Of a stretch of 64,000 bases of DNA, positions 53,771 to 64,000 are shown in pieces; position 1 is the stretch's first letter; every line of letters starts with the position of its first letter. The translations under genes and the position numbers were made by a program. The notes beneath the pieces were generated by a model. The model worked only from the letters and a program-made list of their open reading frames with translations, ran no database searches and was not told the origin of the DNA. The DNA lies in assembly GCA_965200605.1 (NCBI GenBank), contig CBDATW010000002.1, forward strand, positions 62,001 to 126,000, in the 5' to 3' direction. Source of the stretch: CBDATW01 sp965200605. Its GTDB lineage: Bacteria > Bacillota_I > Bacilli_A > CBDATW01.

Positions 53771-56344
53771 TTATTTTTTAATGTTTTTTATTTCTGTTTT
53801 TAAAATTTTGATTTGTTTTAATACTTTTACTTTTTGATCTTTAAATTTATCAACAATTTCATCAGGTGCTTTTTGTATAAATTTTTTATTTGATAATTTA
53901 ATATCAAGCAATTCTATCTTTTTATTTAATTTTTCTAATTTTGAATTTAGCGTTTTAATTTTTACTTCAAAATTAGTATATTGATTTAAATTAATATTAA
54001 TGCTTCCGTAATCAAAGGGAATAGTATCAATATCTTTCTTTTGAATTTTTACAATTTTTGCATTTACTAACTTTGCTAAATATTCCTTAATATCAAAGGT
54101 TATGTCAAAATCTTTAATTTTTACATCTATTTTAATTTGTGATGAAATTTTAATTTGATTATCAGCTCGAATTTGTCTAATTGCTAAAATTAATGAATTT
54201 AATTTATTAATTATATTTGATTCTTTGATTTCTATTACACTTGGATATTTTTCTTCCATAATACTTTTTTGTGGATAAAAACTTTGGTAAATATGTTCGG
54301 TTACAAATGGAATATAAGGATGAAGAACAATCATAGTTTGAATAACAATTCATAGTAAGGTGTTTTTTACACTTGAATTACCTTTTTCAATGTCAACTTT
54401 TGATAATTCAATAAATACAGATGCCAGTTCATCATATACAAAAGTAAATATCTCTTGATTGGCTATTGTAAATTCGTATTTCTCCATTGCCGATTTAATA
54501 TTAACAATTCTTTTGTTAAATTTTGCAACAATTCATAATTCTATTTCAGATAAATTATTATCTAATTTTGCTTCGGTTTTAGAATCAATTGAGATTTGTG
54601 TATATCGAGCAATGTTTCAAATTTTATTAATGAAATTTCAGGATGATGCAACTTTTGTTTCATCATATCTCAAATCAAGTCCAGGTGATGAATTAGTTGC
54701 CAAAAAATATCTTAGAGCATCGGCACCATATTTATCTATGACATCATTTGGATCAACCCCATTTCCAAGTGATTTAGACATTTTTTGACCATCACTTGCT
54801 CTTACAAGACCATGAATTAATACATCATTAAATGGCTTTTTACCAGTAAACTGCTGTGATTGAAACATCATTCTTGAAACTCAAAAGAAAATAATATCAT
54901 AACCTGTTACTAATAAGTTAGTTGGAAAATATTTTTTAAATAATGGATTTTTTTCATCAGGCCATCCAAGTGTTGAAAAAGCTCAAAGTCCAGATGAAAA
55001 CCAAGTGTCTAAAACATCTGTCTCTTTTGTATAATTTTTTATATCTTGTGGAGGATTAATATCAACATAAATTTCCTTAGTTTCATTATGGATTCAGGCA
55101 GGAATTTGATGACCTCATTTTAGTTTACGAGAAATACATCAATCATAGACATTTTCCATTCAATTAATATATGTTTTTTCAAATCTTGTTGGATAAAAAG
55201 TTACTTTGCCTTCTTTTGATTTTTGAAATTTCAAAGCTTCTTTTGCAATTTTTTGCATATCTACAAATCACTGATTTGATAATAAAGGTTCAATAATAGC
55301 CCCAGATCTCTCTGAATGACCAATACTTTGCTCTTTATCCTCAATCTTAATTAAATAACCATCTTTTTTTATTTTAGCAACTATATTTTCTCTGCATTCA
55401 AAACGATCTTGACCCTCAAACTCATTTGCTAAATTATTCATTGTTCCATCTTGGTTCATAGCAACTGGCATATCTAGATTATGTTTTTTGGCTATTTCAA
55501 AATCATTAAAATCATGCCCAGGAGTAATTTTCATTGCTCCAGTTCCCAATCTTATATCAACATATTCATCTCCAATGATTGGGAGTTTTTGTTTATTAGC
55601 TGGATTGACAACCTTCTTACCAATTAAATTTTTATATTTTTTGTCTTGTGGATTTATTGCAAGACAAACATCACCAAACATTGTTTCTGGTCTAGTTGTT
55701 GCAACTTCTAAAAACTCATCACTATCAACTATTTGATATTTAAAGTAATAAAATTTCCCTTTTATTTCCTTGTGAATAACTTCCATATTTGAAATAGCAG
55801 TTTTTTGTATTGGATCTCAGTTTACAACCTTTTTACCTCGATAAATTAGACCAGATTTATACATTTTTACAAATGCAAAATAAACAGCATAATTCATATC
55901 CTCATCCATAGTGTATTTTTCTTTTGAATAATCAAAAGCAAGACCTAACTTAGCTCATTGTTTTTTGATGATATGTTCATGCTCTATTTTTCAATCCATT
56001 GCAATGTTCATAAATTTATCAAAAGATAAATTTTTGGTATCAATTCCATTATCTCTAAGTCTTTCTTCAACTTTCCTTTGCATAGAAATTCCTGCATGAT
56101 CTAAGCCTGGTAATAGCAAAACATTAAATCCATTTAATTTTTTATATCTGGCAACAATATCCTGAAGAGCCCCATCTCAGGCATGGCCCAAATGTAGTTT
56201 TCCGGTAATGTTTGGTGGTGGAATTGGAATAGTAAAAGAAGGCTTACTAGATTTATCATCTGCAGCAAATAAACCTTTATTTAATCAAGATTGATATTTA
56301 TTTTTTTCAACAAGTTTAATATCATATTTTTTTTCTAAAGCCAT
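53771..56344 (-). CDS. valS: Valyl-tRNA synthetase
   Basis: 857 residues. HIGH motif in HLGHAWDGALQD near residue 45, editing domain with TTRPETMFGD and TPGHDFNDFEI, KMSKS in DGQKMSKSLGNG near 525, anticodon domain, and a C-terminal coiled coil (KLEKLNKKIELL). Start ATG at 56342-56344 with GAGGT upstream. It is followed by comEC on the same strand. Confidence 0.95.
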
Positions 56345-56397
56345 TTTAACCTCATTTTAATTGTATTAATTATAACATAGTTAGATAAAAACATTTT

Positions 56398-57291
56398 TTA
56401 CTTAAGGGCAGCAAAATCATTATGTGCTCTAATAACTCTTGTTGTATAAAAGAAATTATCTATATCATGAGTTTTTAACATTCTAATTAAATCTTTTGAT
56501 TCATAATATGACATAACAATATCAACTGCCTTGCTATTTTGGTTTCTGCCTTCCACATTGTATGAAGAATATGATTTATGAGGGAATGTTTTTTTAATAA
56601 TAGAAATGAGTTGATTGTGGTTTTTTGCAATAATTGTACATTTAATAATTTTGTGCCGAGGGAAGGTTCTTGATATAGTTGCTCCAGTTAGAGCTACAAA
56701 AATAAGTGAATAAATTAATCTTTCATCAGTCAATTGTGTTCCAAATTTGATGTTATAGGCAATTTGAGTTGAACTAAATACTACAAAAGTTTGAAAATAA
56801 TTTATCACTCCAATAGATAGATGTCTAAATTTCTTTGATAATCAAATATTAATAACATCAAAACCACCAGATGAACCATTTCCCTTATAAGCAAAAGAAA
56901 GTCCAAATCCAAAAATAAGAGCCCCGATTATAGTTGCTGTTAATTTATTTGCAGCAATATCCATAAATTGTAATTCAGGAAGTAATTTTAATATATTTGG
57001 CATTCACATAACAAAAATGAAAGTATTAAAAACCAGTTTTTTACCTAGTTTAAAATAAGCAAAAACAATTAAAGGTATGTTTAGTAAAATGTACCAATTT
57101 CTAAAAATATCCAAATTAATAGGTGCTGCTAAAGTGGTTTCTCCAAGTTTTGTTAGTAAAACTGAAATACCATACACACCTAAAAAGTTAAGATTTAATG
57201 GTGCAATAAAATATTTGGTTGCCACTGCCCCCATTGTAGCAGCAAACAAAACAAATAAAATATCTATAATATTTTTCATAGCTTTATTCAT
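56398..57291 (-). CDS. YitT-family membrane protein (DUF2179)
   Basis: 297 residues. Five or six hydrophobic segments (residues 1-180, with FGFGLSFAYKGNGSSGGFDVI as the conserved loop), then a soluble ferredoxin-like DUF2179 domain with RTFPRHKIIKC and MSYYESKDLIRML. YitT proteins are common in Firmicutes and Mollicutes; their role is uncertain. No clear ribosome-binding site; ATG at 57291 or the next in-frame Met (57279) may be used. Confidence 0.88.
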
Positions 57292-57338
57292 AGCACATAA
57301 ATTATAAATATAATTAGTTCAAATGACAACTAATATTT

Positions 57339-57683
57339 TTATTTTTTAATTCATAAATTTCTATTAAATAATATTGGAATTATAAATCAAAATAAAATAA
57401 GAATAATTTTTTGATTAAGATTTTCTCCAAGATAAACTAATTTACTAATGTCTCTTGCCATTATTAAAATAATAATTCTTATTAAATATGCTTTTAAATA
57501 AAACACTTTATTATATTGATTAGCAAAAAATGTTGTCAATGGCATTAAAAAAAATAACAGAATTAATTCAAGAATAATTATCAAATTTAACAAAATATAA
57601 CTATTAGTCTTGTTTAAAAAATATAAAATAATAAAATATATTAATAGGGCTATATTTTTTAAATGTCTAATTACTTTTTGCAT
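57339..57683 (-). CDS. Membrane protein of three to four TM segments, unrecognised
   Basis: 114 residues, almost entirely hydrophobic (ILLNLIIILELILLFFLM and similar), with a basic start MQKVIRHLK and tail NLWIKK. It sits between lon and yitT, both on the same strand. No ribosome-binding site is obvious and no family is recognised, so coding status is moderate. Confidence 0.5.
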
Positions 57684-57720
57684 ATTGAAGATAATTATAA
57701 TACAAAAAAATAATAATTAA

Positions 57721-60027
57721 TTATTTTTTAAATGCATAAGATAGGACTTCATCCATGGTTTTAACTGTAATTATTTTTAGCTCTTTTTTAACTTCTTGTG
57801 GAATTTCGTCTAAATCTCTTTTATTTTTAAATGGTATTAAAATTGTTGTTATTCCTGAACGATGAGCAGAAATTGATTTTTCTTTCAATCCCCCGATTGG
57901 CAATACATGGCCTCTTAGGTTTACTTCTCCAGTCATCCCAATTTGTTTAGAAACAGGAGTTTTAGTTAGTGCAGAAACTATTGCAGTTGACATTGTAATA
58001 CCAGCAGATGGTCCATCTTTTGGTGTTGCCCCTTCTGGAAAGTGAATATGAATATCTTGTTTTTCAAATACTTCTTGTTTAATATTAAATTTTTTTGCAT
58101 TAGACCTTACATATGAAATAGCAATTTTGGCAGATTCTTTCATAACATCTCCAAGAGAACCAGTTACAACTAGTTCTCCTTTACCTGGATAATGGTTGAC
58201 TTCAACAGGGAGAATATCTCCACCAAACTGAGTATATGCAAGGCCAGTTACAACTCCCACTTGAGCTTTTCTTTCTTTATCAGTATGATCAAATAATTCT
58301 TTTCCTAAATATTTAATAATAGTTTTTTTATTAATAGGACTTTTTTTAGTTTTGCTTTTCATTGCAACAACTACTTTTCTTGCTATTTTATCAAGAAGCC
58401 TTCCAAGTTGTCTTACACCAGCTTCTCTTGTATAGTGTCTAATTATGTATATTAGCATTGAATCGGAAATTTTCAATTGACTAGATTTAATTTTATGTTT
58501 TTCAATTGTTTTTGGAATCAAATATTTAGCTGCAATTTTTACTTTCTCTTGTTCTGTATATGATGAAAGTTCAATAATTTCTAATCTATCTCTTAGTGCT
58601 GATGGAATATTTCATCAGTAGTTTGCTGTTGCAATAAACATAACCTTTGATAGGTCATAGTCTTCATCAACATAGTGATCTGAAAAAGCAATGTTTTGCT
58701 CTGGGTCTAAGACTTCCAGCATAGCTGAAGCTGGATCTCCTTTATAATCAGATGCCATTTTGTCTAATTCATCTAGTAAAAAGACAGGGTTGGTTACACC
58801 AGCTTTTATCATTCCTTTAATAATTCTTCCTGGCATTGAACCTAGATAAGTTTTTCTATGTCCTCTAATTTCTGATTCATCCTTTACTCCACCTAAGGCA
58901 GCTTTAGAAAATTTTCTACCAAGTCCTTCAGCAATTGAGTATGCAAGAGATGTCTTACCAACTCCGGGAGGACCAACTAGACACAAAATTGGAGATTTAA
59001 GTGATTTTGTATGTTGTTTAACTGCAATATATTCAATAATCCTTTCTTTAACTTTTTCAAGTCCAAAATGTTTTTTATTTAGTGCGGACTTAATAACTCT
59101 TAGAGAGTCTCTATCTTCTGTTTGTTGTGACCATGGTATTGAAAGCATTGTTTCTATATATGATCTAATTACTGAATATTCAGCAGAAGAGTTAGGAATT
59201 TTTTCAAGTTTTATAATTTCAGCATTAAGTTTTTGGGTAATAACACTCGAAGCATTTAACTCATTTACTTGTTTTCTAAATAACTCAGTTTCACTAACTC
59301 CATTTTCCATTTCTCCAAGCTCTGCTTGAATTGATTTAATTCTTTCTCTTAGATAATATTCTCTTTGGTTTTCATTAACTTTATCTTTAATATCAGCAGA
59401 AATTTTATTTTCAATATTAGAAACTTCTTTTTCAAATTCGACTGCTCCAAGTAATCTTGCAAGTCTCTTGTTGATATTATTTTCTTTAATTAAATTGTAT
59501 TTTTTTTCCACAGGCATTGGTAAATAATTAGCAATTGAATTAATTAAGTCTTCTGCATAAATATTATTTGTCATTGAGGCAATAATTTCTGGAGGCATTT
59601 TTTGTTCTGGAGCAACTTCTTCTAAAATATCAATAATTTTTCTAACATAAGCTAATTCAATAGACTTTTTACCTTTGATATCTTTAAGTTCAGAAAAATT
59701 GCCAAATCATAAACCTGGTTGAACTAGTGAAAGAGATGATAATTTAATTCGTTTTATACCTTTAATAGTAGCAGTATAAGAATTTTTGTTTTTAACAACA
59801 ACTTTAATTTGACATAAAGTACCTACATCAAATACATCTTTTGCTTCTGGCTCATCAATCGTTGGTTCTTTTTGAGCTAAACAAAGCAAAAAACCGTTGT
59901 GTTCATTTCTTGCTATTTCAAGAGCTACAACAGATTTTGGTCGACCAACCTCAATAACATGAGTTTGATCAGGAAAGATAAATAGACCTCTTGTAATTAA
60001 GGCAGGGAAGTTAAATTTTTGGTTCAT
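57721..60027 (-). CDS. lon: ATP-dependent protease La
   Basis: 768 residues. N-terminal LON domain, then GPPGVGKTSLAYSIAEG (Walker A) near residue 345, LDELDKMASD (Walker B), and the protease domain with catalytic Ser in TPKDGPSAGI and Lys in GGLKEKSIS near 710. Lon degrades damaged and short-lived proteins. Follows tig by 14 bases with AGGAGA, so the chaperone and protease are co-transcribed. Confidence 0.96.
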
Positions 60028-60041
60028 TCTATCTCCTTTTG

Positions 60042-61304
60042 TTATTTAGAAATAATATTAAATATTTTTTGCATTTTTATATTATAGGCTAATCTTCCAG
60101 CTGGGAATTGTTTTTCTAATTCCTTTATATCATTTCCTCTAGCCTTAGCCATTTTTTTGTATTCAGCTTCTACTTCACTTTTAGATACATCAATTTTTTC
60201 TTGTTTGGCAATGTGTTCAAAAATTAATGATACTTTACATCTTTTCTCTGCTTGTGTTGCAAAATCAGCAGCAATTTGTTGATCATCTTTACCAGACATT
60301 TCTTTGAATTTTGGCATATCCATTCCTTGTTTTTTTAAATTATCTTCAAATTCTTTGATTAAAGTATTAGTTTCTAATTCCAGGAATCTTGGAGGAACTT
60401 CAAATTTAGCTTCTTTAATTAATTTATCAATAATTGCATCTTCAAATTTTCTAGTTACCATAGCTTGCTTTTGAACTTTGATTGCCTCTTCCATTTTAGC
60501 TTCAAATTCTTTTACTGTTTTTGCTTTAAAAATTTTTTGTTCTTTAACAAAAGCATCAGTTAATTTTTGATTTTTTTTAGATTTAACTTCTTTAATTGTG
60601 CATTTAAAAATAGCTTTTTTACCAGCAAATTCTTTGGCATGATAGTTTTTAGGGAAAGAAACATCAACATCTTTGCTATCACCTTTTTTAACTCCAACTA
60701 GTTGATCTTCAAAACCTGGAATAAATGTATTTGAACCTAATTCAAGTGAATGGTCCTTGGCAACTCCCCCAGGAAAAGCTTTTTTATCAATGAATCCTTC
60801 AAAGTCCATTACAACAATATCACCTAAAGCAGCTGGATCTTTTTTAACTGCAATTTTAGCAGAACGATCCATTATGACATCAATATCTTTTTGTATATCG
60901 GCTTTTGTAACTTTTACTGGTTCTTTTTTAATTCCCAAGTCTTTATATTTTTTAAGTTTAATCTCAGGTAGATTTTGAACATCAAAACTTAATACTGCTT
61001 TTTTATTGTCAACTGAATCAACAAATAATATTGGGTGCATTAAGAGTTGAGGCTTCTCTTTGTCCATGACATATTTAAAAGCTTTATCAGAAGCAAATTT
61101 TGCTGATTCTTGAATAATATCCTCATCTGATACTTTACCTTTCACAACATCCATTGGTACTTTACCTTTTCTAAAGCCAGGTACTTGGATATTTTTAGTA
61201 ATTTTTTCTAAACCTTTTTTTAGACATTCCTGTCATTCCTTACCATCAATAGTAACAGTGTATTTTGTTTGTGATTGTTCAATTTGTGAAACATTAATTT
61301 TCAT
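60042..61304 (-). CDS. tig: Trigger factor
   Basis: 420 residues. Ribosome-binding N-terminal domain with VPGFRKGKVPMDVV near residue 45 (FRxGxxP tip), an FKBP-type isomerase domain with DFEGFIDKKAF and FIPGFEDQLVG, and the C-terminal arm. It is the ribosome-associated chaperone. ATG at 61302 with AGAGGAAA upstream; a later Met is internal. Its FKBP domain has a close lipoprotein relative at 17972-18298. Confidence 0.95.
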
Positions 61305-61382
61305 TTAAATTTCCTCTATTTTTCTTTAATATTTTTTATTGCCTTTATATTATATATAAAAAGGGGTGATTTTACAATTATC

Positions 61383-62036
61383 TTATTTAAATGCTTTATT
61401 AACATTATCAATTGCTTTTAATGCAGCTTTTTTTGCAAAATTTTGCTCAATTTTAAAAGGAGCGATAGCAAATAAAGTAGTAAAATATGTTTGCTCTGCC
61501 ATGTTTAATTTATTAATTTCTTTTTTAAAAGCATTATCAATAATTTCTTTTCCAATCAAAAAAGATTTTTGCTGATTAGTTTCAATTATCTTAGTTGGCT
61601 CAAATTCCATTTCTTGATTATTTTTAATAATTTTAAAAATTCCAGCAATATTTGATTCTTTAAGAGCAAAAATAATAATGGATTTTGCTATATCATCACC
61701 TGATTTATCAATTAGATATTTTTTAATAGGTTCTAAAAAATGTGAAATATTTAGCTTCTTTAATTTATGAATAATTCCAATAATAGAATTGAGCGATCCA
61801 TCTCTAAAAAAGGCTTCCTCCACTTCTTTTAGTGAAACTTCATTTATGAGATTATCAGAAGTTAAATTAACTGAAGCTTCAATTCTTAGCTCTTTAAATT
61901 GTGATTCAAATTTAGGTGGAATATAAGGCATTGAAAGTTCTTGATTTATCAAATCAAGAGCTTCTCTATATTTCTTTTTATCCATTAAATTAATTATTTT
62001 ATTTAATACTCCATTATAAAAATTTTCTTTTGCCAT
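61383..62036 (-). CDS. DUF3196-like helical-repeat protein
   Basis: 217 residues, all helical by appearance, soluble. KKKYREALDLINQELSMPYIPPKFE near residue 20 is the characteristic start of the DUF3196 (TPR-like) proteins of mycoplasmas and some Firmicutes. Acidic and basic stretches alternate; no catalytic motif. Located directly upstream of tig, divergent from phr. Function unknown. Confidence 0.8.
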   Translation of the reverse strand: MAKENFYNGVLNKIINLMDKKKYREALDLINQELSMPYIPPKFESQFKELRIEASVNLTSDNLINEVSLKEVEEAFFRDGSLNSIIGIIHKLKKLNISHFLEPIKKYLIDKSGDDIAKSIIIFALKESNIAGIFKIIKNNQEMEFEPTKIIETNQQKSFLIGKEIIDNAFKKEINKLNMAEQTYFTTLFAIAPFKIEQNFAKKAALKAIDNVNKAFK

Positions 62037-62105
62037 ACTAATCCTTAAAAATATTTTATCACAATAATATAAACTAAATAAGATATTATTTTTGTAAAAT
62101 TATTA

Positions 62106-62111
62106 TATAAT
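62106..62111 (+). promoter_or_regulatory. -10 element of phr, leaderless spacing
   Basis: TATAAT ending six bases before the phr ATG, so transcription should start at or within the start codon; no ribosome-binding site is present. Confidence 0.55.
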
Positions 62112-62117
62112 AAATAT

Positions 62118-63383
62118 ATGAATATATTTATTTTTCATCGTGATTTAAGATTAAAAGATAATAAGGGGTTAATTGAGCTTGCAAAAGAAAAAGAACCTAT
62201 ATATCTGTTTTTTATATTTAGTAAAAAGCAATTAGAAAAAAATAAATATTTTTCTTCTTTTGCTTTTAATTATATGCTTAATTGTTTAAATGAACTATCT
62301 AAAAAAGTGCAAATAAATTTCTTTTTAGCAGATAATGAATTGTCGCTTATTAAATCAATTAATAAAAAGATTAAGAAAATCTATACAAATAGAGATTATA
62401 CACATTTTGCTAAAAATAGATCTTTAAAATTAGCAGATTATTGTCAAAAAAATAATATTGAATACAAAGAATTTGATGATTATTTATTATTTAACAAAAA
62501 TGACAATAGTGCTAAAGTTTTTACTTTTTTTTGACAAAAAACCATTACCAAATTAAAAAATGTTAAATTTGAATTTATTAGTCCAAAATTTCAAGCATTA
62601 AGTTTTAAAAATCAATATTCAATTGATTTGAATAAATTTGTAATTAACAAAACACCATTTCCCCACAAACCTAGTGAGGTTATTTTAGCTATTAAAAATA
62701 TTGACAAAGATTATAAAGAAAATAGAGATTTTTTAGAATTAGATGCCTCATCTAAGATTTCTTGTGCTATTAAGTTTGGAATTATTTCAATAAGAGAAGC
62801 TATTACCTATTCTCTTTTAAATCAGGATATTGAAAATGAATATACTAAACAAATAATATGAAGAGAATTTTTCTATCATTCTTATCTTCAATCTCTTGAA
62901 TACAGACCTTCTTTACAAAACACTCTTTTAACTAGATTTGAAAAATTCCCATATATAAATGATAAAAATCTTTTTGATAAATGGAGTAAAGGAGAAACTG
63001 GTTTTGAAGTTGTAGATGCTGCTATGGTTGAATTAAACACTACTGGATATATGCATAATCGGGCTAGAATGATTGCTGCATCATTTTTAACAAAGAATTT
63101 ATTAATTGATTGAAGGTGAGGCGAAATATACTTTGCTTCTAAATTAATTGACTATGATCCAATAGTTAATAATGCTTCATGACAATGAGTAGCTGGTTGC
63201 GGCTTTGAGTCTAATCCCTTTTATCGAATTTTTAATCCTTATCTTCAAGAACAAAAATTTGATCCCAATAGAAAATATATCACCAAATGATTAGGCAATA
63301 GAGATCCTATTAACCCAATTATTGATTATAAAAAGTCAAGAGCTAGAGCCTTAGATATTTTTAAAGCATATTTTAAAAAATAA
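62118..63383 (+). CDS. phr: Deoxyribodipyrimidine photolyase
   Basis: 421 residues. N-terminal domain opens IFHRDLRLKDNKGLIELA; the FAD-binding domain has FPHKPSE, IWREFFYHSYL, WSKGETGFEVVDAAM, GYMHNRARMIAASFLTKNL, DWRWGEIYFASKLIDYDP and NASWQWVAGCG. It repairs UV pyrimidine dimers with visible light. Many of the flavin-pocket Trp are encoded by TGA. Unusual among parasitic mycoplasmas but clearly complete, which suggests a life stage exposed to light. Confidence 0.94.
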
Positions 63384-63406
63384 AAAAACACCTAAAAGAT
63401 GTTTTA
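63384..63406 (+). terminator. Terminator after phr
   Basis: AAAACA/TGTTTT stem with a nine-base loop just after the stop; the tRNA lies beyond it on the other strand. Confidence 0.45.
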
Positions 63407-63416
63407 CATTGCAAAA

Positions 63417-63492
63417 TGGCGATCCAGGTAGGATTCGAACCTACGGCCTACTGCTTAGAAGGCAGTTGCTCTATCCACTGAGCTACTGGACC
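63417..63492 (-). tRNA. tRNA-Arg (anticodon UCU)
   Basis: 76 bases including encoded CCA. Acceptor stem GGTCCAG/CTGGATC pairs with one G-U, D-arm TAGCTCAGTGGATAGAGCA, anticodon stem CTGCC around TTCTAAG with anticodon TCT, and T-arm GTAGGTTCGAATCCTAC. Reads AGA/AGG, the main Arg codons in this AT-rich genome. Confidence 0.96.
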
Positions 63493-63564
63493 ATTGTTTT
63501 AATATTATAAAACATTTTGTTAAATAATTAAATATTTATTTTCCTAAAAAAATAAAATAATCAT

Positions 63565-63570
63565 TATAAT
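63565..63570 (+). promoter_or_regulatory. -10 element of HAD gene
   Basis: TATAAT 23 bases before the ATG, with AGGAG between. Confidence 0.5.
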
Positions 63571-63593
63571 ATTACTATAGGAGATTTATTTTT

Positions 63594-64000
63594 ATGAAAA
63601 AGACTTTTATTTTTGATATTGATGGAACACTTTATACAAATAATTGAGATATTCATCCCAAATCTATGGCAGCTATTAAAAAATTAGTAAATGATGGTCA
63701 TCAATTTATTCTTGCATCAGGAAGACCAATTGAGTCACTTAAAAACATCAGTAAAGAAATGCTACCAGTTGACCCCATATATTTAATTGGCTCAAATGGA
63801 ATGACAGTGTGGGATTATAAAAGTAAACAAGTTGTAAAAACTAGTACAGTTCCTCAAGATTTTATTAAAGAAATTTTAAAAATACCTGATGTAATTAATT
63901 CAAAATTAATAATTCAAAGACCAGGAAAAAACCCTTACCTATAATTTTAGTGATAAGAATCATGCTTTAATAAAAAAGCTAAATATGGGAGGCAGCACAC
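63594..64000 (+). pseudogene. Cof-type HAD phosphatase, frameshifted and cut by window
   Basis: Starts MKKTFIFDIDGTLYTNNW, with HAD motif I FDIDGTL, motif II region FILASGRP and GSNGMTVWD, typical of Cof-type sugar phosphatases. The frame stops at TAA 63942, but removing one A from the run of six at 63926-63931 gives PGKTLTYNFSDKNHALIKKLN to the window end. Whether it is broken or a sequencing error cannot be told here. Confidence 0.78.

Noticed and set aside
63926..63945. Programmed minus-one frameshift at A AAA AAC
   Set aside because: The heptamer is slippery in form, but the downstream frame needs a forward shift of one base, the wrong direction.
1..64000. CRISPR array, prophage or transposon
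   Set aside because: No direct-repeat array, integrase or transposase was seen on either strand.

Overview
The window is a gene-dense, AT-rich piece of a Mollicutes (mycoplasma-like) chromosome. The evidence is that UGA is read as tryptophan: almost every long gene is continuous only if in-frame TGA is decoded as Trp (for example tkt, parC, dnaG, valS and phr). Cell-wall genes are absent from the window, lipoproteins are numerous, and gene order often matches compacted Firmicutes operons. I cannot name a genus from the sequence alone.

Layout. 1-8.7 kb: 3' part of transketolase with yneF, convergent plsY, parE-parC (topoisomerase IV), yqeG, a 38-residue remnant of yqeH, and a nadD-yqeK fusion. 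8.7-14.5 kb is more accessory: a LicA-like kinase, a Fur-like regulator, rpsU, a substrate-binding-type lipoprotein, a lone AbiEi-like regulator with a long inverted repeat, and a large anchored surface protein. 14.5-28.4 kb is almost all on the minus strand: nusB-efp, rpmG, a tightly coupled CPBP protease / MBL hydrolase / nfo / FKBP-lipoprotein operon, a short metK, and glyS-dnaG-rpoD-trmK-nif3-rbsK-DEAD helicase. 28.4-36.4 kb: a MATE exporter, ybeY-cdd-era, a Cys-rich peptide followed by a C39-peptidase ABC exporter, a lipoprotein hydrolase, and mtnN. 36.4-44.7 kb is a purine nucleoside uptake and salvage island (BMP lipoprotein, add, two permeases, two-domain ATPase, deoD) with divergent pgm. 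44.7-49.6 kb: lepA with three membrane genes and a HemW-like protein that has lost its radical-SAM motifs. 49.7-64 kb: rpsT, msrA, ECF S-component, holA, comEC, valS, yitT, lon-tig, phr, tRNA-Arg(UCU) and a HAD phosphatase cut by the window end.

How it fits together. The salvage island imports nucleosides, deaminates adenosine and phosphorolyses purine nucleosides. Pgm, cdd and rbsK elsewhere in the window could feed the released sugar phosphate onward to the transketolase at the left edge. Lipoproteins share one type of signal peptide ending in a Gly/Ala-Ala-Cys lipobox.

Unusual points. The best candidates for undescribed biology are a membrane-anchored lipoprotein made of only a trigger-factor-type FKBP domain, a Cys-rich peptide encoded directly in front of a C39 exporter with its ribosome-binding site in a hairpin, and a HemW pseudo-enzyme in the ancestral lepA-hemW neighbourhood. 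Five genes (ybeY, the C39 exporter, lepA, a small membrane protein, the terminal HAD gene) are broken by one- or two-base indels in homopolymers or simple repeats. This could be sequencing error, decay, or slippage rescue, and must be settled before any of them is called a pseudogene.
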